Of a DNA stretch of 64,000 nt, positions 34,366 through 46,005 are shown piece after piece (position 1 is the stretch's first letter; the number at the start of each line of letters is the position of its first letter). The DNA comes from Sipunculus nudus (Eukaryota; Annelida; Sipuncula; Golfingiida; Sipunculidae). Below the pieces are notes generated by a model, which was not told the origin of the DNA, did not search any database, and was given only the letters and a program-made list of their open reading frames with translations. Made by a program: the position numbers and the translations under genes. Where the stretch lies: assembly GCA_026874595.1 (NCBI GenBank), contig CM049307.1, positions 73,942,643 to 74,006,642 on the forward strand. Direction: 5' to 3'.

Positions 34366-37300
34366 GATTTATGGGCTTGTTTATCTACAGGTTGTTAGTA
34401 AACACGAATGTATGGGCTTGTTTATCTACAGGCTGTTAGTGAACACGAATATATGGGCTTGTTTATCTACAGGCTGTTAGTGAACACGAATGTATGGGCT
34501 TGTTTATCTACAGGCTGTTAGTAAACACGGATGTATGGGCTTGTTTATCTACAGGCTGTTAGTGAACACGAATGTATGGGCTTGTTTATCTACAGGCTGT
34601 TAGTAAACACGGATTAATGGGCTTGTTTATCTACAAGATGTTATTAAACACGGATGTATGGGCTTGTTTATCTACAGGCTGTTAGTAAACACGGTTGTAT
34701 GGGCTTGCTTATCTACAGGCTGTTATTAAACACGGATGTATGGGCTTGTTTATATACAAGCTGTTAGTAAACACGGATGTATGGGCTTGTTTATATACAA
34801 GCTGTTAGTAAACACGGATGTATGGGCTTGTTTATCTACAGGCTGTTATTAAACACGGATGTATGGGCTTGTTTATCTACAGGCTGTTATTAAACACGGA
34901 TGTATGGGCTTGTTTATATACAAGCTGTTAGTAAACACGGAGGTATGGGCTTGTTTATATACAAGCTGTTAGTAAACACGAAGGTATGGGCTTGTTTATC
35001 TACATGTTTTTAGTGAACACGGATGTATGGGCTTGTTTATATACAAGCTGTTAGTAAACACGGATGTATGGGCTTGTTTATCTACAGGCTGTTAGTGAAC
35101 ACGGATGTATGGGCTTGTTTATATACAAGCTGTTAGTAAACACGGATGTATGGGCTTGTTTATATACAAGCTGTTAGTAAACACGGAGGTATGGGCTTGT
35201 TTATCTACAGGCTGTTAGTGAACACGGATGTATGGGCTTGTTTATATACAAGCTGTTAGTAAACACGGATGTATGGGCTTGTTTATCTACAGGCTGTTAG
35301 TAAACACGGATGTATGGGCTTGTTTATCTACAGGCTGTTAGTAAACACGGTTGTATGGGCTTGTTTATCTACAGGCTGTTATTAAACACGGATGTATGGG
35401 CTTGTTTATATACAAGCTGTTAGTAAACACGGATGTATGGGCTTGTTTATATACAAGCTGTTAGTAAACACGGATGTATGGGCTTGTTTATCTACAGGCT
35501 GTTATTAAACACGGATGTATGGGCTTGTTTATCTACAGGCTGTTATTAAACACGGATGTATGGGCTTGTTTATATACAAGCTGTTAGTAAACACGGAGGT
35601 ATGGGCTTGTTTATATACAAGCTGTTAGTAAACACGGAGTTATGGGCTTGTTTATCTACATGTTTTTAGTGAACACGGATGTATGGGCTTGTTTATATAC
35701 AAGCTGTAAGTAAACACGGATGTATGGGCTTGTTTATCTACAGGCTGTTAGTGAACACGGATGTATGGGCTTGTTTATATACAAGCTGTTAGTAAACACG
35801 GATGTATGGGCTTGTTTATATACAAGCTGTTAGTAAACACGGATGTATGGGCTTGTTTATCTACAGGCTGTTAGTGAACACGGATGTATGGGCTTGCTTA
35901 TATACAAGCTGTAAGTAAACACGGATGTATGGGCTTGTTTATATACAAGCTGTTAGTAAACACGGATGTATGGGCTTGTTTATATACAAGCTGTTAGTAA
36001 ACACGGAGGTATGGGCTTGTTTATATACAAGCTGTTAGTAAACACGGAGGTATGGGCTTGTTTATCTACATGTTGTAAGTGAACACGGATGTATGGGCTT
36101 GTTTATATACAAGCTGTAAGTAAACATGGATGTATGGGCTTGTTTATATACAAGCTGTTAGTAAACACGGATGTATGGGCTTGTTTATCTACAGGCTGTT
36201 AGTGAACACGGAAGTATGAGCTTGTTTATCTACAGGCTGTTAGTAAACACGGAAGTATGGGCTTGTTTATCTACAGGGTGTTAGTGAACACGGATGTATG
36301 GGCTTGTTTATATACAAGCTGTTAGTAAACACGGAGGTATGGGCTTGTTTATATACAAGCTGTTAGTAAACACGGATGTATGGGCTTGTTTATCTACAGG
36401 TTGTTAGTAAACACGAATGTATGGGCTTGTTTATCTACAGGCTGTTAGTAAACACGAATGTATGGGCTTGTTTATCTACAGGCTGTTAGTAAACACGAAT
36501 GTATAGGCTTGTTTATCTACAGGCTATTAGTAAACACGGATGTATGGGCTTGTTTATCTACAGGCTGTTAGTGAACACGAATGTATGGGCTTGTTTATCT
36601 ACAGGCTGTTAGTAAACACGGATGGATGGGCTTGTTTATCTACAAGATGTTATTAAACACGGATGTATGGGCTTGTTTATCTACAGGCTGTTAGTAAACA
36701 CGGTTGTATGGGCTTGTTTATCTACAGGCTGTTATTAAACACGGATGTAGGGGCTTGTTTATATACAAGCTGTTAGTAAACACGGATGTATGGGCTTGTT
36801 TATATACAAGCTGTAAGTAAACACAGATGTATGGGCTTGTTTATCTACAGGCTGTTATTAAACACGGATGTTTGGGCTTGTTTATCTACAGGCTGTTATT
36901 AAACACGGATGTATGGGCTTGTTTATATACAAGCTGTTAGTAAACACGGAGGTATGGGCTTGTTTATATACAAGCTGTTAGTAAACACGGAGGTATGGGC
37001 TTGTTTATCTACATGTTGTTAGTGAACACGGATGTATGGGCTTGTTTATATACAAGCTGTTAGTAAACACGGATGTATGGGCTTGTTTATATACAAGCTG
37101 TTAGTAAACACGGAGGTATGGGCTTGTTTATATACAAGCTGTTAGTAAACACGGAGGTATGGGCTTGTTTATCTACATGTTTTTAGTGAACACGGATGTA
37201 TGGGCTTGTTTATATACAAGCTGTTAGTAAACACGGATGTATGGACTTGTTTATCTACAGGCTGTTAGTAAACACGGATGTATGGGCTTGTTTATATACA

Positions 37301-40300
37301 AGCTGTTAGTAAACACGGATGTATGGGCTTGTTTATCGACAGGCTGTTAGTGAACACGGAAGTATGAGCTTGTTTATCTACAGGCTGTTAGTAAACACGG
37401 AAGTATGGGCTTGTTTATCTACAGGCTGATGGTAAACACAAATGTATGGGCTTGTTTATCTACAGGCTGTTAGTAAACACGGATGTATGGGCTTGTTCAT
37501 CTGCAAGCTGTTATTGAACACGGATTTATGGGCTTGGTTATCTACAGGCTGTTAGTAAACACTTATGTATGGGCTTGTTAATCTACAGGCTGTTATTAAA
37601 CACGGATGTATGGGCTTGTTTGTATACAAGCTGTAAGTAAACACGGATGTATTGGCTTGTTTATATACCAGCTGTTAGTAAACACCGATGTATGGGCTTG
37701 TTTATCTACAGGCTGTTATTAAACACGGATGTATGGGCTTGTTTATCTACAGGCTGTTATTTAACACGGATAAATGGGCTTGTTTATCTACATGTTGTTA
37801 GTGAACACGGATGTATGGGCTTTTTTATCTACAGGCTGTTAGTGAACACGGATGTATGGGCTTGTTTATATACAAGCTGTTAGTAAACACGGAGGTATGG
37901 GCTTGTTTATATACAAGCTGTTAGTAAACACGGATGTATTGGCTTGTTTATCTACAGGCTGTTAGTGAACACGGAAGTATGAGCTTGTTTATCTACAGGC
38001 TGTTAGTAAACACGGAAGTATGGGCTTGTTTATCTACAGGCTGATGGTAAACACGAATGTATGGGCTTGTTTATCTACAGGCTGTTAGTAAGCACGGATG
38101 TATGGGTTTGTTTATCTGCAAGCTGTTATTGAACACGGATGTATGGGCTTGGTTATCTACAGGCTGTTAGTAAACACAGATGTATGGGCTTGTTTATATA
38201 CAAGCTGTTAGTAAACACGGATGTATGGGCTTGTTTATCTACAGGCTGTTAGTAAACACGGAGGTACGGGCTTGTTTATCTACAGGTTGTTAGTGAACAC
38301 GGATGGATGGGCTTGTTTATCTACAGGCTGTAATTAAACACTTATGTATGGGCTTGTTTATATACAAGCTGTTAGTAAACACGGAGGTATGGGCTTGTTT
38401 ATCTACAGGCTGTTAGTAAACACGGATGTATGGGCTTGTTTATCTACAGGCTGTTAGTAAACACGAATGTATGGGCTTGTTTATCAACAGGTCGTTAGTA
38501 AACACGGAGGTATGGGCTTGTTTATATACAAGCTGTTAGTAAACACGGAGGTATGGGCTTGTTTATCTACAAGGTGCTAAACACGGATGTATGGGCTTGT
38601 TTATATACAAGCTGTTAATAAACACGGATGTATGGGCTTGTTTATCTACAGGCTGTTACTAAACACGGATGAATGAGCTTGTTTATATACAAGCTGTTAG
38701 TAAACATGGATGTATGGGCTTCTTTATCTACAGGCTGTTATTAAACACGGATGTATGGGCTTGTTTATACAAGCTGTTAGTAAACACGGATGTATGGGCT
38801 TGTTTATCTACAGGTTGTTATTAAACACGGATAATTGGCTTGCTTATCTACATGTTGTTAGTGAACACGGATGTATGGGCTTGTTTATCAACAGGTTGTT
38901 AGTAAACACGGATGTATTGGCTTGTTTATCTACAGGCTGTTAGTGAACACGAATGTATGGGCTTGTTTATCTACAGGCTGTTGGTAAACACGGATGTATG
39001 GGCTTGTTTATCTACAGGCTGTTAGTAAACACGAATGTATGGGCTTGTTTATCTACAGGCTGTTAGTAAACACGAATGTATGGGCTTGTTTATCTACAGG
39101 CTGTTACTAAACACGGATGAATGGGTTTGTTTATATACAAGCTGTTAGTAAACACGGATGTATGGGCTTCTTTATCTACAGGCTGTTATTAAACACGGAT
39201 GTATGGGCTTGTTTATATACAAGCTGTTAGTAAACACGGATGTATGGGCTTGTTTATCTACAGGTTGTTATTAAACACGGATAATTGGCTTGCTTATCTA
39301 CATGTTGTTAGTGAACACGGATGTATGGGCTTGTTTATCAACAGGTTGTTAGTAAACACGGATGTATTGGCTTGTTTATCTACAGGCTGTTAGTGAACAC
39401 GAATGTATGGGCTTGTTTATCTACAGGCTGTTGGTAAACACGGATGTATGGGCTTGTTTATCTACAGGCTGTTAGTAAACACGAATGTATGGGCTTGTTT
39501 ATCTACAGGCTGTTAGTAAACACGAATGTATGGGCTTGTTTATCAACAGGTTGTTAGTAAACACGGATGTATTGGCTTGTTTATCTACAGGCTGTTAGTG
39601 AACCGGGTATGGGCTTGTTTATCTACAGGCTGTTATTGAACACGGATGTATGGGCTTGTTTATCTACAGGCTGTTAGTGAACACGGATGAATGGGCTTTT
39701 TATCTACAAGCTGTTATTGAACAAGGATGTACGGGCTTCTTTATCTACAAGCTGTTATTGACAGGATGTATGGGCTTGTTTATCTACAGGCTGTTAGTGA
39801 ACACGGATGAATGGGCTTGTTTATCTACAGGCTGTAATTAAACACTTATGTATGGGCTTGTTTATATACAAGCTGTTAGTAAACACGGATGGATGGGCTT
39901 GTTTATCTACAGGCTGTTATTAAACACGGATGTATGGGCTTGTTTATCTACAGGCTGTTATTAAACACGGATAAATGGGCTTGTTTATCTACATGTTGTT
40001 AGTGAACACGGATGTATGGGCTTGTTTATCTACATGTTGTTAGTAAACACGGATGTATGGGCTTGTTTATCTAGAAGCTGTTAATAAACACGGATGTATG
40101 GGCTTGTTTATTTACAGGCTGTTAGTAAACACAAATGTATGGGCTTGTTTATTTACAGGCTGTTAGTAAACACAAATGTATGGGCTTGTTTATCTACAGG
40201 CTGTTAGTAATCACGAATGTATGGGTTTGTTTATCAACAGGTTGTTAGTAAACACGGATGTATTGGCTTGTTTATCTACAGGCTGTTAGTGAACACGAAT

Positions 40301-41177
40301 GTATGGGCTTGTTTATCTACAGGCTGTTATTGAACACGGATGTATGGGCTTGTTTATCTACAGGCTGTTATTAAACACGGATGTATGGGCTTGTTTATAT
40401 ACAGGCTGTTATTGAACACGGATGTATGGGCTTGTTTATCTACAAGCTGTTATTGAACACGGATGTATGGGCTTGTTTATCTACAGGGTGTAAGTGAACA
40501 CGGATGAATGGGCTTGTTTATCTACAAGCTGTTATTGAACACGGATGTATGGGCTTGTTTATCTACAAGCTGTTATGGACACGGATGTATGAGCTTGTTT
40601 ATCTACAGGCTGTTAGTGAACACGGATGTATGGGCTTGTTTATCTACAGGCTGTAATTAAACACTTATGTATGGGCTTGTTTATATACAAGCTGTTAGTA
40701 AACACGGATGGATGGGCTTGTTCATCTACAGGCTGTTATTAAACACGGATGTATGGGCTTGTTTATATACAAGCTGTTAGTAAACACGGATGTATGGGCT
40801 TGTTTATATACAAGCTGTTAGTAAACACGGATGTATGGGCTTGTTTATTTACAAGCTGTTAGTAAACGCGGATGTATGGGCTCGGTTATCTACAGGCTGT
40901 TAGTGAACACGGATGTATTGGCTTGTTTATCTACAGGCTGTTAGTGAACACGGATGAATGGGCTTGTTTATCTACAGGCTGTAATTAAACACTTATGTAT
41001 GGGCTTGTTTATATACAAGCTGTTAGTAAACACGGATGTATGGGCTTGTTTATATACAAGCTGTTAGTAAACACGGATGTATTGGCTTGGTTATCTACAG
41101 GCTGTTAGTGAACACGAATGTATGGGCTTGTTTATCTACAAGCTGTTAGTAAACACGGATGTATGGGCTTGTTTATC
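34366..41177. repeat. 6.8 kb minisatellite array, 41 bp unit, ~166 copies
   Basis: The unit is atgggcttgtttatctacag followed by gctgttagtaaacacggatgt. Two main classes alternate: 'tatctacaggc' with gtgaac/gtaaac, and 'tatatacaagc' with gtaaac. The length of 41 bp is kept strictly over long stretches. Few indels occur, for example near 38575, 38768 and 39605. Higher-order blocks are visible (see findings). Because 41 is 2 mod 3, a frame passes through three units as 41 codons and meets TAG or TAA in the third. This is why only frames of about 60-78 codons (37647-37883, 38710-38943, 39199-39393, 39650-39841, 41077-41307) appear. They are artefacts. The array ends cleanly at 'gtttatcccagg'. Confidence 0.97.
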
Positions 41178-42817
41178 CCAGGAACTGCGTCTATGTGGAA
41201 AAAAGGTTTTACCGAAGGTGGTTGGTTATACATGCGGGAAAGTTGAAAGTTCACTAGCAGGAAAACTCTATTTTCAAAACTCCGGTTCGTGTGACTTGCT
41301 GCCATAAGTTCTTGTTGAATGTGTTGGGATTATTTTTGGTCCCCCCCCCCCCCCAATATGTTATTGACACCTGGATATCAACAAAACGTACAGCCTGGGT
41401 ACCGTTGGGTCGGCGTTTCTAGCCCATTTTTATAAAAAAAAGATTTAGGCATACTCATTAGTTAATAGACGTTAGATATCGGAATAGCCCCTGTGTGTAC
41501 ATAGAAACACCAACGTCTCGGACCCAGGCGTACCTATGGAAAGCTATAATAATTCCCTTTGCTTTGAACGCTTTTTTCATAGAAGTGATAACTTATTGAA
41601 TAAATATAGTTATTCCGTATTAATTTTTAAAACGCTATGATATGATGTTTATTGTAGATCGTATCAGTGTATTACGAACATACATAATAATGACATTATT
41701 AAGCAACTCAGGTGTTGACGTCATATACAAGTTTGTCATATAAATAGAAACGTGCCTTTTTTCTTTCTTTTGCTAAAAAAAATCTTGAAACTTCTTGTAG
41801 AAGCCTTTCAAAAAGCGTTCTATATAGGCACTCTCCAAATCAATAATGCATTTGTAGCTGCAAATCCTTGAATTTCAAAGGCCGCATTTAATTAACTTTA
41901 TTGACGTCACTCCATTCCAGACACAGATTTGGAATACTCGGAACGTAATGTTAGAAAACACGTGTAGGTAGGATATGGGTCTAGTTTACTGATAGTTAAA
42001 ATAGAGCGAGAGTTCAGTGCCCGTGGTTTCTTTAAGTAATGCGGATCTAAGGAAAACCCTTTTGAAGTGGAAAAGAACTTTGTGTTGCTATGGTGAAACG
42101 TGTCTTTGTCAAAGCAGAAATTGTCTTATAACGCTAACCGTCCCCACACTCGAACCGAAGATAATGCTAAGAATTATTTTCGAACTGGCCCAACCTCAGA
42201 ATTTCCGAGCCTCTTCGTGCTTACATTATATATGTTAATTATATATTAATGCGCAAAACCTAGAATATGGCCATTCGACATGCGAACAAGTGTATCCATG
42301 GAATTACTGGAACATGGAATAAGTGAGGCATTGTGTGCCTCCTGACGTGTCTGGTCTAAGAGGTAGCAAGATATCCCAAGACTATGGCAATAATAACTTT
42401 AGATCCTGTCTTGTGACCTATATTCATTGGCATGCTGCATTGTCCTGTTCAGTTGATACTGGTAACCAAGATAATGGGAATAGGATTTGTGTGAATTTTA
42501 CTCAAAATAGACGCACGGATGGACGCAACGCAAGAACGATTGTAAGTTTTAAAAAACACACGGATGAACGTTACCCACAGAGGAATGTTCAGAGGTCAAC
42601 GCAAAACGATAGTTTACTGTGTTCACGTGTTACCCCATAAGAATGGCAAGTTTGAGAACTTTTCATCCAGCATTAGGAAGAAACGACGGCGGCCTCGGCG
42701 GCAACCGGAATCCAGTTGTAAACGCAGTATCCCTGAAATTTCGAAACTTCAAAGAACAGATAATTCAGAATGTGTCATTTTGTCTCTCTAAAAAGTTTAC
42801 AGGAGAACGTATTGCTG
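41178..42817. other. no gene demonstrated
   Basis: Includes a C14 tract (41341-41354) and two perfect CREs (41716-41723, 41902-41909). Overlapping frames at 42017-42882 are in mixed-composition DNA. The 105-codon one (42323-42640) has no domain I recognise. Confidence 0.4.
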
Positions 42818-43530
42818 CGTTCACTTGGCGCGCGATATGCGGAAAGCGGTATGCGAAAAAGATTTTTATTCTCTATAGTTAATTTATCATAAACCCTGTG
42901 CTTTGCCCGCAGTGCGTAAAGCTGCGTTTACCCTGTGCGAAGTTTGTGGTATGCAGCATGAGACACGCGGTAAAAGGGAATTCTCAGGGGAGAATTGGAT
43001 CCGCATACCGTGTGAGTTAGAGCGCCCATGGGCTCTGGTTACCATATGCATGAACTACAGATGAACCGCGATCTAGCGGGATTTGACATGATCGGGCCCA
43101 TATGGCAGTGTTTTACCGCCCGTCAAGTAAATGACTGACTCAGTGTGAAGTCGGCGCTCGAACAAGTCACAGGTCTCCGGACAATCTGGCCCACACTGGC
43201 TCCTCAAGAAACGACAAAGTTTGACAGATTTAGTCAGGTTTGATTGAACCGAGAAATTTAGGGCGAAAATAGAAGATACAGATAGAGTTGTTTATAGTCT
43301 GTATGGGTGAAATCCGGAGAACCCGGAAGACCGCCGGCCAACTACAACCCACACTTATAGCCAGACCGGGAATCGAATCCGGGTCGCCAGCGGAGAGGGT
43401 CAAGCGTTTTACTAGCCATCCAGGCCCCTCGCCAAGTTAATGCCAAATGGGATTTTATATCATATTCTTTATACCGCGTTCTGCTGCCGAACTCGGCATA
43501 TCGCACACCGCGGGCCCGGTCAAAGCAGCT
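42818..43530. mobile_element. possible MITE with GCTGC...GCAGC ends
   Basis: The left end (gctgcgttcacttggcgcgc-gatatgcgg) and the reverse complement of the right end (gctgctttgaccgggcccgc...gatatgccg) resemble each other. 'gcggtatgcgaa' variants recur inside. A SINE is nested within. No target duplication was found, so this is tentative. Confidence 0.35.
43215..43438 (-). mobile_element. tRNA-derived SINE, family S
   Basis: On the minus strand the tRNA-like head is ggcctggatggctagtaaaa with B box cggattcgattcccggtc. The body has 'cttccgggttctccgg'. It is related to 31561 and 44637. The 3' boundary is approximate. Confidence 0.65.
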
Positions 43531-44280
43531 TAAAGTTACTAACTTTATTCTAAACATTCAATTAGTAACTTGGAGGAATATTTAAAACTGGAATGGCTTT
43601 CATATTGAAATTAGAACTAATGAGATTTAATAATTTTATTTCAGACTAACGTATAACGCTAGATCCAGTCGATGATAATCGAGTTCTAACTGGATCAGGT
43701 ATGATGCTTTATTGGGTACCTTGAATAGAACACAATGAAAATTACTTTACTAACTGGACGTGTAATAATTAAAGCATGAGAACTTAACAATAATTAAATT
43801 GATCAATCGGAAAATATGGTTTGTGACTGATTAAATAGACGCTAATGCGGGCAGATTTGTTTCAATTAATGGTACACGCGTCGTCAAATCGGTGAATGAC
43901 TGTTAACAAGACAAAATTGTTTTACTGCATGCATTTTTTAAAAACTTGATTTCATGTTTAACATCTTTGTGTATCGATTAGATAGCAAGCAACCGTTCAT
44001 ATTTATTCATGATTGGTATTTTACCAGCACGTTGTCGGAAAATAGGTCTATATTTACTCCCTAAGATAAAGCCCATAATCTTAAATAAATTAATAAGCAT
44101 ATATAAGGTTTGAGTCATCCACCAGAGAATGTCAAAAGAGGTTATGTTTTCTCAAATGTTTGCCTATTGTTTGTATTTCATAAATCGTGATTGGTTTAGA
44201 AATGAAAGTTTATTTTATAATTTTAACTGTCACCCGTAGCATTGATTTAAAATTTGCTGAAATTAGTTTTTTTTGTTGAA

Positions 44281-44391
44281 TGTTTTGCAGAATATAATGT
44301 TTTACACGTACAGTTTTATGTTTTGCAGAATATAATGTTTTACACGTACAGTTTTATGTTTTGCAAATATAATGTTTTACACGTACAGTTT
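44281..44391. repeat. 3 x 38 bp tandem repeat
   Basis: The unit tgttttgcagaatataatgt-tttacacgtacagtttta occurs three times. The third has lost a g and ends differently. Confidence 0.95.
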
Positions 44392-44429
44392 CCTTTGAAT
44401 ATGGTCTTTGATGGCTGATGATGAATTAA

Positions 44430-44637
44430 CCTTTATTCGATTTACATAGATCTTACAAATACTTATAATAATTAATAAGAGAACCTTGAAAGTGGCGTTC
44501 GTTAGTCTCTATAGATAAAAAAATTCGAAGATCCAAGAGAAAACCACCGACCCTGGACGGGTCACTACAACCACCGGGAATTGATCTCGGGCCGCCAGCG
44601 AAGAGAGCCGAGCTTGTTCCCACTCCACGGGCCAAGC
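44430..44637 (-). mobile_element. tRNA-derived SINE, family S
   Basis: On the minus strand the head is cttggcccgtggagtgggaa with a B box-like agatcaattcccgg. The body has 'cccgtccagggtcggtgg' and the tail is 'atgtaaatcgaataaagg'. The same body and tail occur in the plus-strand copy at 31561-31790. Confidence 0.7.
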
Positions 44638-44758
44638 CTTCAGTTCAATATTTGAGATCGTTCTAAAATCGACAGTAAAAACATAATATTAATAATATCA
44701 TTATTATACTTAAAAATCGTATAACATTTGTAACTTTGTAAATTTCTTATCAATACAG

Positions 44759-44827
44759 GACGAGGAGCTGACAGGTCCCTGGAATTCTCAAAAGCCAAAC
44801 TCAAGATTACAATGAAGATACCACTCG
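44759..44827 (+). CDS. candidate 69 bp exon, unknown product
   Basis: An acceptor (tttcttatcaatacag|GA) and a donor (CTCG|gtaaat) bound a 69 bp segment that is open in only one frame. That frame gives a symmetric phase 1-1 exon. Its peptide is RGADRSLEFSKAKLKITMKI followed by PL and a split glycine codon. Possible branch-point-like taac strings precede the acceptor. An in-frame ATG with A at -3 lies 20 bp before the donor, so the segment could also be a first coding exon (MKIPL). I recognise no domain. A single short exon cannot be validated without transcripts. Confidence 0.22.
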
Positions 44828-45690
44828 GTAAATGTCACCATCTTTTTCTTCTATCAAATTTCAATATCATTATAAAAAGATATATGTCTTCAAGAAAAAT
44901 AGTCCAATTCATAAGGGATTATCTTCATCTGGAAGATAAATGTATAAACTGATAAGCGCCTTAATCATCTTATCTGGTACATCATCGACAGAACCAGTCG
45001 CTTTGGACACCACTGATAAGGTTTCTTCATTATATACCTAAGATCTCTCAAAATGATATTGTCCCTTGTCTGATTAAACGTCAAACATTTTTATGAGAAA
45101 TAATGGCCATATGTTACATTCATGAGTGTCTATTCATCTCTATTCGAATATCTGTATTTTATATGTTCTTATTTTTCCGGAAATTATATATGTTGTTTTT
45201 TTAGTGCCGAGACCTCATGAATTCCCAAGAATGTAGAAAGATGATTTTATTTTAAGGATGGCATGGACGTGGTGTTAACCTAATAAACTCAGTTTTATAA
45301 CCTCATTTATTTCTGTATCATGGTAAATATTGATAAACAAAAAAAATATTTGTCGCGATTTCGTCTTTTGTAAGAAATCAGAAGTAACAGGCTTCCGCAA
45401 AATGGACATAAGTGGTATGTTCTTTATGAGCTCTTGGTGACCACGTCTGTTGAATATGATTGACAGAAACTTTAAGATAAGAGTAACTTATTATTTCAAC
45501 TGGATTATAAAGCCTTCTGGATTTAGGGAGCACAGGGCTGGGAATAATCCACAAATCATCAGCTGTCGTTATGACTGAGCCGGAGGACCATCGAGATTTT
45601 ACATTTTTTTCTTTCAGGCTCTGGCGGTTTTCAGACCGGGAACCTTTCCGTCCCTGGTTCACCGTCCTTCAACTAGACTTCAGTCTACCT
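44828..45690. other. no gene recognised
   Basis: Contains, at about 45504-45526, an inverted match to the 'cctgaaatccagaaggctta' segment present at 50152 and 59224. The ORF 45378-45662 has no support. Confidence 0.4.
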
Positions 45691-46005
45691 TGTTCTTTAA
45701 TTGCATCCGCCTGGAATGTCTGCGTTCATTCCCGTTCGTGTGTATGTTGTGTGTGTGTGTGTGTTAGTGTGTTTGTTCAAAACATTAACTCATTAACGCA
45801 ATCATGAACGGAATCTCATGAAAATTTCAGGGCATTTCGGGAATTGGCCAATGAAGAAACAATTTAGCTGAGGATCCGGAACATGATCCGGATTCAGGAA
45901 TATCATCAAGGAATATTTACAAATGTAAATTTACCTATGCACGAATGAACCGGGGATATTGGACCGAATAAGGGAATGCAAACACGGTTTTGCACATTCC
46001 TTAGC
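45691..46005 (+). repeat. interspersed repeat family R1, copy 1
   Basis: Shares with 52010-52165 and 60955-61330 the ordered blocks tgtgtgtttgtt(c/a)a, aatctcatgaaa, catttcgggaat(t)gg, caatgaagaa and gatccgg(a/c)acatgatccgg. The copy contains a short (TG)n. The class is unknown. Confidence 0.65.

Noticed and set aside
34366-41177. CRISPR array, because of ~166 regularly spaced repeats
   Set aside because: The entire 41 bp unit is conserved with no variable spacer, and the setting is an animal genome. It is a minisatellite.
37647-41307. A family of 60-78 codon ORFs with repeated MYGLVYLQAVSKHGCMGL-type peptides, looking like a repeat protein
   Set aside because: They are translations of the 41 bp minisatellite. 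41 is not a multiple of 3, every third unit gives a stop (TAG or TAA), and there is no start or splice context.
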